DNA of 64,000 nucleotides from Porites lobata (Eukaryota > Cnidaria > Anthozoa > Scleractinia > Poritidae), in the NCBI GenBank assembly GCA_942486035.1, contig CALNXK010000044.1:1336001-1400000 (forward strand). The letters run 5' to 3'. The notes under the pieces were generated by a model. That model had not been told where the DNA came from. It was given only the letters and a program-made list of their open reading frames with translations, and ran no database searches. Positions 24,845 through 35,159 of the stretch are shown piece after piece (position 1 is the first letter of the stretch; each line of letters begins with the position of its first letter). The translations under genes and the position numbers were made by a program.

Positions 24845-25800
24845 AAAGGGGTTAGACCACATTATTTTTTTGTCAAAAATTTGAAATTTTTCTATCTTTT
24901 CATTTATCGCAAAATCAGCCAGCAAAAACTGTTTGATGATGTTCTAGAAACTAAAAAAGCGTTTTGAGACTACAAAAAACAGAAAGTTAAAAAAGTCGAC
25001 AAAAATCGGGATTTTTCCAAAGGATTTAGTCCATGGATTTGGTGAAAAATTTGAAATAATTTTTCCATCTTTTTATTTTTGGCAAAGTCAGCCAGCAAAA
25101 TGTGTTTGAAAATATTCTAGAAACAAAAAAAGCGTTTTTAGGCTCTGAAAAGTAGTGACGTCACTGGACAGCATTAATGGCTGGTTGATTCAGACCTTGC
25201 TGAGAGGAGAAAATGACTCGAAGCAATCAGATGAAATTCAGGCTAATGGACTAACACCTTTGGAAAAATCTCGATTCTTCAACCTTTTTAACACTGTTTT
25301 TTATAGTCTTCAAACGCTTTTTTACTTTATAGAACAATCAAACACATTTTGCTGGCTGATTTTGCCAAAAATAAAAACATGGAAAAATGTCAAATTTTTT
25401 ACCAAAACCATGGACTATAATTTTAACTCCTTTGGAAAAATCGCGATTCTTCGACTTTTTTAACTTTAGAGTCTAAAAAACAGAAAGTTAAAAAAGTCGA
25501 AAAAGCAAAACGGGTTAGTCCATGGTTTTGATATAAAATTTAAAATTTTTCCATCTTATTATTTTTGGCAAAATCTGCTAGCAACATGCGTTTGACGATA
25601 TTCTAGAAAGAAAAAAGGTTTTTTAGACTCTAACATCAGAAAATTAAAAAAGTCGAAGAATCACAATTTTTCCATGTTTTTGGTAAAAAATTTGAAATTT
25701 TTCCATGTTTATATTTTTTGCAAAAAACAGCCAGCAAAATGTGTTTGACGATATTCTAGATATTCTAGAAAGTAAAAAAGCGTTTTTTAAATCTCATACA
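24845..25800. repeat. Third, strongly diverged member of the 165-bp satellite
   Basis: Several units share CAAAGGATTTAGTCCATGG, GTCAAAAATTTGAAATTTTT, AAAATCAGCCAGCAAAA, TGTTTGATGATGTTCTAGAA and AAAGTTAAAAAAGTCGA. A stretch around 25,255-25,450 is in the opposite orientation (CAAACACATTTTGCTGGCTG, AAATTTTTTACCAAAACCAT), so the array has an internal inversion. The core resembles arrays A and B, but the TCTAGAA-to-GTCGA part differs. Confidence 0.8.
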
Positions 25801-25804
25801 TGTA

Positions 25805-26340
25805 GTGACTGTATAAAAAAATTATAGAGAACAACAGGCTATACCATCATTTCATGGTATACACCTAGTTGAATTTCTATCAATGCTGTTGATACTTCAA
25901 TTTCATGGGTGAAATTTGCCATTACATGTGAAAGATAATGTAACTACACACTTCTAATTAGCTAGCAATTTGAAGTATATTTGTTTCTTCCCATATTGGT
26001 TTGTTCATTTACAAAATCAAGGAAACTACAAGTGATTTATATGTTTGGGCAAAGGAAAGGTCATGACTGCATGAATGCAGTGCCAAAATTAATGTCAAAC
26101 ACTATAAACAAATAAGAAAACTCAGAAACTCCAATTAAACAGTATACTAATGACAAGCTCAAAGAAAACTTCCTGAATGCAAAGTCTAATGCCCATTTTC
26201 TTCAGTCTTCAAGGTAATGCTACACAAAAATTAATGGTTTCTTGCTGGACGTGTCTCAAAAATTTATGTCAACAATTACCGCTTCAATGATTCTTGCTAT
26301 GCGATTCTCATAGTCAGGAAACAAGACGCAACTGGTAACT
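25805..26340. other. No gene or repeat recognised
   Basis: Unique-looking AT-rich spacer between satellite and minisatellite. Confidence 0.5.
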
Positions 26341-26349
26341 TACTTTTGA

Positions 26350-26730
26350 GCATTAAGTAGGATGACCAGGGTAACTGGGATCACAAGGATGACTGGATGG
26401 CTTAGATGACTGGGATGACTAAGGATGAATAGGGTTCATGACCAATATTAATGAGGATGACAAGGGTGATGGTGATTACCAGGATAACTGAGATGACTGG
26501 GGTGGCTGGGATGACCAGGATCACAGGCATTGCAATGGTGACTTTGGTGACTAGGATGACTAGGGTGGGTGAGAATGACTCTATGAATGGGATACATAGG
26601 ATGATTGGAATGACTGGGATAACTGTGGCAACTAGGATGACAAGGGTGACTATGATGAACCTGCGATATTAAAGTAGGATAACTGCTTTGACTGGGATGA
26701 CTGGGTTGACTGAGGATGACTAGGACTAGG
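26350..26730 (+). repeat. 9-bp minisatellite, third block
   Basis: GGATGACTGG/GGATGACTAG nonamers with interruptions, same orientation as 22,570-24,843. Confidence 0.9.
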
Positions 26731-26734
26731 CTTA

Positions 26735-27222
26735 TCCCCTGCTAGACACCCCAGTCACAGAACAAAGTGTCTCATACCAGTTTAGAAGGTTGAAAAGAAA
26801 GCTTTTGATACCTGGAATGCCTGAAACCACTAATGGGACACTTCCATCCTCAGCTGTCACTTTTGATGTTGTCTGTTTAATCATAGAAATGTTTTGATAT
26901 CCAACTTTTGATGGGCAAGGAAATTTCCAAAACATTCCCAGACAGGAGGGGTTCTGTAAAATGGGAAGAAATGTAAGAGATAAATTACGCAAAAAAATCT
27001 CAAAAAGCCAAGTAGAAAGGAAGAAAATAGTTTTCCTACCTACATGTATATAGGGGTGCCCTTTTTGCAAAAATAAATTAATGTTTCCTAGCAGATTAAA
27101 TAAGTACAGCCTTGATTTGATCTTTTTACTGACAAACCACAAACCCAAACAAACACCACAGATATTTCTGGAACATGTGTTGTAAGAAAAAAAAGATAAT
27201 CAGCCATGAGCAAAACTAAGCT
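26735..27222. other. Spacer with a weak minus-strand open frame
   Basis: A 138-residue minus-strand frame (27,148-26,732) is fairly protein-like in composition, but I recognise no domain. It ends just upstream of the composite element. An exon is possible but not supported. Confidence 0.25.
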
Positions 27223-27604
27223 CAGGGCTTCTGCTATTTCGCGCGGTCGCGGACCCACGAAATTCAGGTATTTCTGCGAAATCCCGCGAAATACCGCGAA
27301 ATTCCCCAGAAATATTTCCAAATACATGTCGGCAAAACATATTTAATACTTATCTTGGCTATTAGACCTGTTTTATTCACCCCAAACGTCCAACTTTATC
27401 TTGAAACTTCGTCACTGCAACGATTAAACAATGTCCCAAAACTACCAGGTGTTCTTAGATTAATGTTAGACTTACAAAATGTGGACTTTCTCCTAAAGGT
27501 CTATGTATTCTACGCAGTGTAACGCGGATTATGGTTAAAAGGTATAATTGCAGCTGTAACACACACATGTCCAATATACACAAACGGATACGATTCGTCA
27601 AACT

Positions 27605-27960
27605 GATGGTCCATTGGTACCAATGGTACGATTGGTACCAATGGAAAAGCACCCTATTCCAATGGTTCTATTGGTGAATATGCATCTCATTAAGGGGACT
27701 TAAATTATTTTCCCATGTGACCTGGTTGGGTACAGGGCAATTCCAATGGTCCATTGGTACCAATGGTGCGATTGGTACCAATGGAAAAGCACCCTATTCC
27801 AATGGTTCTATTGGTGAATATGCATCTCATTAAGGGGAGTTAGATTATTTTCCCATGTGACCTGGCTGGGTACAGGGCAATTCCAATGGTCCATTGGTAC
27901 CAATGGTACGATTGGTACCAATGGAAAATGATGCCATTCCAATGGTTCTATTGGTGCAAA
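27605..27960 (-). repeat. 140-bp palindrome-rich satellite, left arm
   Basis: About 2.6 copies, with GGTCCATTGGTACCAATGGT at about 27,608, 27,748 and 27,888. The unit holds CCATTGGTACCAATGG palindromes and GAATATGCATCTCATTAAGG. It is the reverse complement of the 29,820-31,690 array. Confidence 0.93.
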
Positions 27961-28930
27961 ACAAGTTCACTTTTACACCAAGTAGGAACGCGCTAATAAT
28001 TATTATGAACGTTCTTCCTTCTATAAGACAACCACGCAAAACAAGTTCGCTTTTACATCAAGTAAAAGCGCGCTATAATTCTTATGAATATTCCTCGTTC
28101 TATAAGCCAATCACGTAAAACAAGTTCGCTTTTACGCCAAGTAGCGCGCTATAATTCTTATGAATATTCCTCGTTCTATAAGCCAACCATGCAAAGCAAA
28201 ACAAGTTCGCTTTTACACCAAGTAAAAACGTGCTATAATTATTATGAATATTCCTCGTGCTATAAGCCAACCACGCAAAACAAGTTCGCTTTTATAATTA
28301 CACCAAGTAAAAACGCGCTAATAATTATTATCAATATTCCTCGTTCTATCAGCCAACCATGCAAAACAAGTTCGCTTTTACACCAAGTAAAAACGCGCTA
28401 ATAATTATTATGAATATTCCTCGTTCTTTAAGCCAACCACACAAAACCAGTTCGCTTTTACACCAAGTAAAAACGTGCTAATAATTATTATGAGTATTCC
28501 TCGTTCTATAAGACAACCACGCAAAGCAAAACAAGTTCGCTTTTACACCAAGTAAAAACGTGCTAATAATTATTATGAATATTCCTCGTTCTATAAGCCA
28601 ACCACGCAAAACAAGTTCGCTTTTACACCAAGTAAAAACGCGCTAATAATTATTATGAATATTCCTTGTTCTATCAGCCAACCATGCAAAACAAGTTCGC
28701 TTTTACACCAAGTAAAAACGCGCTAATAATTATTATGAATACTCCTCGTTCTATAAGCCAACCATGGAAAACAAGTTCGCTGTTACACCCTATAAGCCAA
28801 CCACGCAAAACAAGTTCGCTGTTACACCACAGTAAAAACGCGCCATAATTCTTATGAATATTCCTCGTTCTATAGGCTAACCACGCAAAACAAGTTCGCT
28901 TTCACACAAAGTAGAAACGCGCTAATAGTT
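27960..28930 (+). repeat. About 80-bp tandem satellite
   Basis: Around twelve copies of a unit with AAAACAAGTTCGCTTTTACA, CCAAGTAAAAACGCGCTAAT, AATTATTATGAATATTCCTC and GTTCTATAAGCCAACCACGC. CAAGTTCGCT recurs roughly every 78-87 bp from about 28,043 to 28,885. Edge copies are truncated or variant. The open frames across it are repeat artefacts. Confidence 0.95.
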
Positions 28931-29335
28931 ACAAAGCGAGGGCGACCTATATATCTAGCGCTAATAATATCCCAAGGTGCTGCGAGTATAACAAACATCG
29001 TACGAACAGAAAGGTAACGCGTCACTGTCGTGTTCGTTCTGTTTATTGTGATTCACGAGCAAACAACATGACATATGAATGTCTTCTTTCCTGTACGCAA
29101 GCACTATTTTTTGGTAATTCATACTTGTTTAAAAGAACCCGAAACAACGCGGAAAGGCGCGAAACTAGCAAAGTGGTATTGAGGCAACAGGTTTTAACAA
29201 CTGTACTCAACTCACTGTGAAATTAACTTGTGAAATTTCTTAGCGCAATTTCATTATCTACATGGAAGCGTCTAAACCAAAACAAGTTTTCAATGAAGAG
29301 TGTCCGAAAAGGGTGGTTATATCATGCTGTTAGTT

Positions 29336-29451
29336 AGAGCGGTTTTCACTTGACTGTCGAAAGGGATTGGTTTTGGTTTTACTACGCCCTTTGGCTGGCT
29401 AGTGTATTTACTTTGGTTTTGGTTTTACGACAGTCAAGTGAAAACCGCTCT
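29336..29451. mobile_element. 116-bp foldback element nested in the composite element
   Basis: Ends AGAGCGGTTTTCACTTGACT and, inverted, AGTCAAGTGAAAACCGCTCT, with inner CGAAAGGG...ACGCCCTTTGG. The ends match over about 23 bp. It lies about 20 bp from the histone-type stem-loop. Confidence 0.88.
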
Positions 29452-29473
29452 ATGACTTTGTATTGTATTTGGT

Positions 29474-29489
29474 GGCTCCTAAAAGAGCC
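29474..29489 (-). terminator. Histone-type 3' stem-loop
   Basis: On the minus strand: AAAAC, then GGCTCTTTTAGGAGCC, then ACCAAA. This has the six-pair stem (last pair a U-G wobble), four-base UUUA loop and ACC flank of the stem-loop that replaces poly(A) in metazoan histone mRNAs. It starts about 10 bases after the stop of the frame at 29,499-29,783. That frame is not a histone, and no purine-rich downstream element is obvious. The match is good, but function is unproven. Confidence 0.5.
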
Positions 29490-29498
29490 GTTTTATAT

Positions 29499-29783
29499 TC
29501 AAGTGACTGAAGTCACTTTTGACTGTTGACGTGGGGTTTGTCGTGGTAACCCATTGAGGTACAACAGTTTGCTATAATCAAGGTTGTAGTAAAACCATTG
29601 ATGTCTTTTATTGTCTAGGTTGTCGTTGACAAATTGTATTTGCCGTGCTCTTTTCTCGGCTGTAGCTTGCGATGAGGCCCAGGACTCAGCTAGAAGAATC
29701 CATCTACTGATGATTTCAGGATTACACCCGTTGCCATGGAAAAACAGCAGAAGTTTCAATGTCTCCTTATCACCCATAAACAT
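29499..29783 (-). CDS. Unknown 94-residue protein-like frame inside the composite element
   Basis: Starts MFMGDKETLKLLLFFHGNGC and continues NPEIISRWILLAESWASSQ, AEKRARQIQFVNDNLDNKR and HQWFYYNLDYSKLLYLNGLP. The mixed, non-repetitive composition with aromatic and charged residues is more protein-like than other frames here. I recognise no family. A stop lies shortly upstream of the first Met, and the upstream DNA is satellite, so this may be a complete small protein, the last exon of a longer one, or chance. It is followed about 10 bases after its stop by a histone-type stem-loop. Confidence 0.3.
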   Translation of the reverse strand: MFMGDKETLKLLLFFHGNGCNPEIISRWILLAESWASSQATAEKRARQIQFVNDNLDNKRHQWFYYNLDYSKLLYLNGLPRQTPRQQSKVTSVT

Positions 29784-29819
29784 ATGAATAGACTGAGATT
29801 TTTATTTTTTATTGGATGC

Positions 29820-31690
29820 ATACTCACCAATAGAACCACTGGAATGACATCATTTTCTACTGGTACCAATCGTTCCTTTCGTACCAATGGACCATTGGAA
29901 TCGCCCTTTACCCAGCCAGACCACATGAGAAAATAATCTAACTCTCTTAATGAGATGCATTCCATTGGTACCAGTCGTACCATTGGTACCAATGGACCAT
30001 CGGAATTGCCCTGTACCCAGCTAGACCACATGAGAAAATAATCTAAGTCCCCTTAATGAGATGCATATTCACCAATAGAACAATTGGAATATTGTGCTTT
30101 TCCATTGGTACCAATAGTACCATTGGTACCAATGGACCATTGGAATTGCCCTGTACCCTTGCCAGACCACACGAGAAAATAATCTAAGTCTCCTTAATGA
30201 GATGCATATTCACCAATAGAACCATTGGAATAGGGTGCTTTTCCATTGGTACCAATCGTACCATTGGTACCAATGGACCATTGGAATTGCCCTGTACCCT
30301 TGCCAGACCACACGAGAAAATAATCTAAGTCCCCTTAATGAGATGCATTTTCACCAATAGAACCATTGGAATAGGGTGCTTTTCCATTGGTACCAATCGT
30401 ACCATTGGTACCAATGGACCATTGGAATTGCCCTGTACCCAGCCAGACCACATGAGAAAATAATCTAAGTCTCCTTAATGAGATGCATATTCACCAATAG
30501 AACCATTGGAATAGGGTGCTTTTCTATTGGTACCAATCGTACCATTGGTACCAATGGACCATTGGAATTGCCCTGTACCCAGCTAGACCACATGAGAAAA
30601 GCATCTAAGTCTCCTTAATGAGATGCATATTCACCAATAGAACCATTGGAATAGGGTGCTTTTCTATTGGTACCAATCGTACCATTGGTACCAATGGATC
30701 ATTGGAATTGCCCTGTACCCAGCCAGACCACATGAGAAAAGAATCTAAGTCCCCTTAATATAATGAGATGCATATTCACCAATAGAACCATTGGAATAGG
30801 GTGCTTTTCTATTGGTACCAATCGTACCATTGGTACCAATGGACCATTGGAATTGCCCTGTACCCAGCTAGACCACATGAGAAAATAATCTAAGTCTCCT
30901 TAATGAGATGCATATTCACCAATAGAACCATTGGAATAGGGTGCTTTTCCATTGGTACCAATCGTACCATTGGTACCAATGGACCATTGGAATTGCCCTG
31001 TACCCAGCTAGACCACATGAGAAAATAATCTAAGTCTCCTTAATGAGATGCATATTCACCAATAGAACCATTGGAATAGGATGCTTTTCTATTGGTACCA
31101 ATCGCACCATTGGTACCAATAGACCATTGGAATTGCCCTGTACCCAGCCAGACCACATCTGAAAATAATCTAAGTCTCCTTAATGAGATGCATATTCACC
31201 AATAGAACCATTGGAATAGGATGCTTTTCCATTGGTACCAATCGTACCATTGGTACCAATGGACCATTGGAATTGCCCTATACCCAGCCAGACCACATGA
31301 GAAAATAATCTAAGTCCCCTTAATGAGATGCATATTCACTAATAGAACCATTGAAATAGGGTGCTTTTCTATTGGTACCAATCGTACCATTGGTACCAAT
31401 GGACCATTGGAATTGCCCTGTACCCAGCCAGACCACTTGAGAAAATAATCTAAGTCTTCTTAATGAGATGCATATTCACCAATAGAACCACTGAAATAGA
31501 GTGCTTTTCCATTGGTACCTATCGTACCATTGGTACCAATGGACCATTGGAATTGCCCTGTACCAAACTAGACCACATGAGAAAATAATCTAAGTCCCCT
31601 TAATGAGATGCATATTCACCAATAGAACCATTGAAATAGAGTGCTTTTCCATTGGTACCTATCGTACCATTGGTACCAATGGAGACCCTT
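29820..31690 (+). repeat. 140-bp palindrome-rich satellite, right arm
   Basis: About thirteen copies at a 140-bp step. GGACCATTGGAATTGCCCTG falls near 30,134, 30,276, 30,416, 30,556, 30,841, 30,981, 31,121, 31,261, 31,401 and 31,541. Each unit has CCATTGGTACCAATCGTACC, ATTGGTACCAATGGACCATT, CCACATGAGAAAATAATCTA and CTTAATGAGATGCATATTCA. Copies are very similar, suggesting recent amplification or homogenisation. Orientation is opposite to 27,605-27,960. Confidence 0.97.
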
Positions 31691-32035
31691 CTTATCACCA
31701 CTAACACCAATGGAGTCTATTTGTGAGTATTGGACAACCCTCCTGTAACAGGAGCATGTATCTTTGGTGATACAGCAACGTTTATAAGAGATTGCAGAGT
31801 TTTATTTGGAGATATTTTTATTGTGCCTTTCTTAGGTTCTGCCTTGGGATTGACAGCAATGTGCAGCCTGGGGTGGGGAAATTTGGTTGGATTTGACTGG
31901 AATGATTTGCCCGTGGGCAGGGAATTTGATTGCAAATTTTTGAAAAAAGTCAAATCCCCACCCTATGCCCTGCCTCCCCGCCGCCTTTTTTTTCCGCGAA
32001 ATATCAGAAGCCCTGTAAGCTACAAGCAAAGATGA

Positions 32036-32210
32036 CAGGGGCGGATCCAGAATTTTTTTTAGGAGGGGGTGCACTTGTCTCTGCTCTACTTCAACACCAA
32101 TAAACCACATAGTTTTTTTTTTTTTTGCAGAATACCAGTTGTATTAGAAAACCGCAGGTCATCTCAGGGGGGGGCGCACCCCCTGCACCCTCCCCCTAGA
32201 TCCGCCCCTG
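32036..32210. mobile_element. 175-bp miniature transposon with CAGGGGCGGATCC ends
   Basis: Ends CAGGGGCGGATCCAGAATTT and, inverted, CCCCCTAGATCCGCCCCTG. GATGA occurs immediately outside both ends (32,031-32,035 and 32,211-32,215). CAGGGGCGGATC ends are typical of widespread hAT-like miniature elements, but only 5 bp of duplication is visible rather than the usual 8. It starts 21 bp outside the composite element. Confidence 0.82.
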
Positions 32211-32669
32211 GATGATAAATAAGTTCGTGGTTTTCTGGCAAACACACATGTCTTGATATTTGCTGTGATTGATCATAAGACAACAAACATTCCAGAAATA
32301 TCTCAAGTGTTCATGGTTTTGTCAGACTTTCACAGCAAAATTCATTGAAGATGTTAACAAAAAGACCACAAAAGCCTGCCAGCAGTTATTAGTTAATAAG
32401 ACTATGTGATGTCCAATTTGGAATAATTGGATGAAAAAATATTCCGAGGACAGCAAAAATTGACAATATCAGATTTACAACTAACGGCAATAAAATAAAT
32501 AATAATAATAATAATTAAAATTTGAAGGAAGGTTAACGCTAACTTGGGGGTTAAATTAGTTTCTAAATCTGGTTTTCTTTTTGGCATTTTCTCTGATAAT
32601 TTTCTCAGTCTATTTTTTTGAAGTATCCAATCATCAAATTAGAGAATTAAGGCTTTTGTACAGCTGCGT

Positions 32670-35040
32670 CTTCCCAGTCATTGTAGTCATCCTAGACACC
32701 CTAGTCATCATATTCATACTCATCCAAGTCATCCACTCATCCTACACTGTAGTTATCCCAATCATTCAAGTCATCAAAGATATTCCAGCCATCACAGTCA
32801 TCCCAGTCGCTCTAGCCATCCTAGTTATCCCATCCTAGTTATCTTAGTCATCTTAGCTACCCCAGTCATTCGAGTGATCACACTCATTACAGACATCAGA
32901 GTCAACCCAGTCATCCTAGTCACCTCAGTCATCCTAGAAATCCTAGTCACTCCAGTCATCCTAGTCACCTCAGTCATCCTAGAAATCCTAGTCACTCCAG
33001 TCATCCTAGTCACACCAGTCATCCTGGTAGCTACTCTAGTCATCCTAGTTATCCACATCATACCACTCACACTGATCATCCAAGTCACCCACTGGTACTA
33101 GTCACCCCTCCCATTCGAATCAACATCATCACGTCAGTTCTCTTGTCATCAGAGCCATCCTAGTCATCTTTCTCAACCTATTCATTTTTCTCATCCTAGT
33201 TACATAATCATCATAATCACCCTAATCATCCTTGTCATCCTAGATATCCCAATCATTCAATACATCACAGTCATTCCAGCCATCCCAGTCAGTCACCCTA
33301 GTCATTCTAGTCACCCCAGTCATCCAAGTCAACCCAGTCATCCAAGCCACCCTAGGCATCCTAGTTATCCAAGTCACCATAGTCAACCACGAGTCACCCA
33401 AGTGACCCTAGTCACCCTAGTCATCCAAGTCACCCTATTCAACCTCATCACCACAGTCATCCTACTCATTCTAGTCACCATAATCAACCTAGTCACCCCA
33501 ATCATCTTAGTCATCTTAGTTATCCTAGTCACCCCACTCAATTCATTCCTAGTCACACTAGTCACCCAAGCCACACAAGTCATCCTAATCTCCCCAGCCA
33601 TCCTAGTCACCCTAGTCTTCCTATCCATCCTAGTAATCCTACTCATCCTAGTCACTCAAGTCAACCCAGTCACCCTAATCATCCTACTCATCCACGTCTT
33701 TCCTCATCTCCCTAGTCATCATAGCCATCTTGGTCATCTTAGTCATCCTAGTCATTCTTGTCATCTTAGTCATCTTACTTATCCCAATCATTCTAGTCAT
33801 CAAAGTCATTACACCATCACAATCATCACAGTCAACTAAGTCATCCTAGTCATCCTTAACATCCTAGCCAACCCAGTGATTCTAGTCATGCCAGTCACCC
33901 TAGTCATTAAAGTCATCCTAGTCACCCATGCTATCCTACAAATCTACATCAGCCCAGTCATCCTGGTAGCTACCCTAGTTATCTAAGCCATTCTAGTTAT
34001 CTTAGTTATCCAACGCATACCAGTCACAGTCATCACTCAAGTAACCCTACTGGTACTGGTCACCCATCCTGTTCCAATCGCCATAGTCATCTCAGTCCCT
34101 TTGTCCTCATAGCCATCCTAGTCATCCTAGACACCCTAATCATCATAGTCATCCTAACCATCCTAGTTATCCCAATTATTCTAGTCATCACAGTCATTCC
34201 AGCCATCACAGTCTTCACAGCCAAACCAGTCATCCTAGACATCCTAGCCATCCTTGACATTCTAGCCAACCCAGTCATTCTAGTCCCCATAGTCATCCTA
34301 GTCAACCTAGTCATCTTAGTCAATCAAGTCATCCTGTAATCCTAGTCATGCCAGTCATCCTAGTCATCCTAGTCATCCTGGTCATCCTAGTCAACCCAGT
34401 CATCCTAGTCATCCTAGTCAACCCAGTCATCCTGTCATCCTAGTCACCCCAGTCATTCTAGTCACCCCAGTCACCCCAGTCACCCCAGTCATCCAAGTCA
34501 TCCTAGTCTCCCCAATCATTCTACTCACCCCAGTCATTCTACAGTAGTTACCCTAGTCTCCCCAGTCATCCCAGTCATCCTACTCACCTCAACCGAGTCT
34601 TATTTGTCATCTTAGTGGCCCTAGTGATCCTAGTCACCCCAGTAATCCTAGTCATCTTAGTGACCCTTGTTATCCTAGTCATCCTAGTCAACCTAGTCAT
34701 CCTACTCATCTTAGTCACCCAGGTCATACTACAGCTGTACAGTACATGTAGTCACGCAAGCCATCCTAGTTATATTATTTTAGTAAACCCAATCAGCCTA
34801 GTCATCCTATTCACCCGAGTTATCCTAATCAAGCCAGTCATCCTAGTTATCCTGGTCACTCCAGTCATCCTGGTCACCCCAGTCATCCTAGTCATCTCAA
34901 TCATCCTTGTCATCCTGGTCATCTTAGTCACTCTAGGCACCCTAGAGATCATAGTCATTCCAGTTACCCATGTCATCCCTCTAGTCATCTTAGTTATCCT
35001 AGTCATTCTAGCCTTCCCAGTCATCTTAGTTCTCTTGGAT
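32670..35040 (-). repeat. 9-bp minisatellite, inverted block (CATCCTAGT type)
   Basis: About 2.4 kb of CATCCTAGTCATCCTAGTCA with variants CACCCCAGT and CATTCTAGT; this is the reverse complement of the array at 22,570-26,730. Open frames through it (for example 145 and 143 residues of Val-Ile-Leu-Val) are artefacts of a 9-bp unit. Confidence 0.96.
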
Positions 35041-35087
35041 GTATGAATTTGCTTTTCTTTATCAGTATAGATTTTTATTGTACTCGC

Positions 35088-35152
35088 CTTAGTTGTTCGA
35101 AAGCTGGATAGTGCTATCCATTGGATAAACCACTATCCAGTGGATAAATTTT
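35088..35152. mobile_element. Foldback element family M5, one end only
   Basis: TTAGTTGTTCGAAAGCTGGA then TAGTGCTATCCATTGGATAA and CCACTATCCAGTGGATAA match one end of the 43,739-43,889 element. The partner end is not seen nearby. Confidence 0.7.
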
Positions 35153-35159
35153 AAGGAAA

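Larger units (their letters stand above)
27223..32015. mobile_element. 4.8-kb composite element with inverted ends, enclosing satellite arrays
   Basis: The left end reads CAGGGCTTCTGCTATTTCGC; the right end, reverse-complemented, reads CAGGGCTTCTGATATTTCGC. About 21 of the first 22 bases match, then the ends diverge. The direct repeat TAAGCT flanks both ends (27,217-27,222 and 32,016-32,021), as expected for a target-site duplication. Inside are a 140-bp satellite (short array at left, long inverted array at right), an 80-bp satellite, a nested foldback transposon, a small protein-like frame and a histone-type stem-loop. There is no recognisable transposase, so it would be non-autonomous. A related terminus (AAATATCAGAAGCACTGT) occurs at 35,790-35,808. 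The superfamily is not assigned. Confidence 0.6.

Noticed and set aside
28084..28848. Frames reading SISQPRKTSSLLHQVK repeatedly
   Set aside because: Product of the 80-bp satellite; frame is lost wherever unit length changes.
27960..28930. CRISPR-like array (regular repeats)
   Set aside because: Units are contiguous tandem copies without unique spacers, in eukaryotic-looking DNA.
32874..35046. Hydrophobic Val-Ile-Leu repeat frames up to 145 residues
   Set aside because: Same minisatellite, inverted; periodicity is that of the DNA unit.
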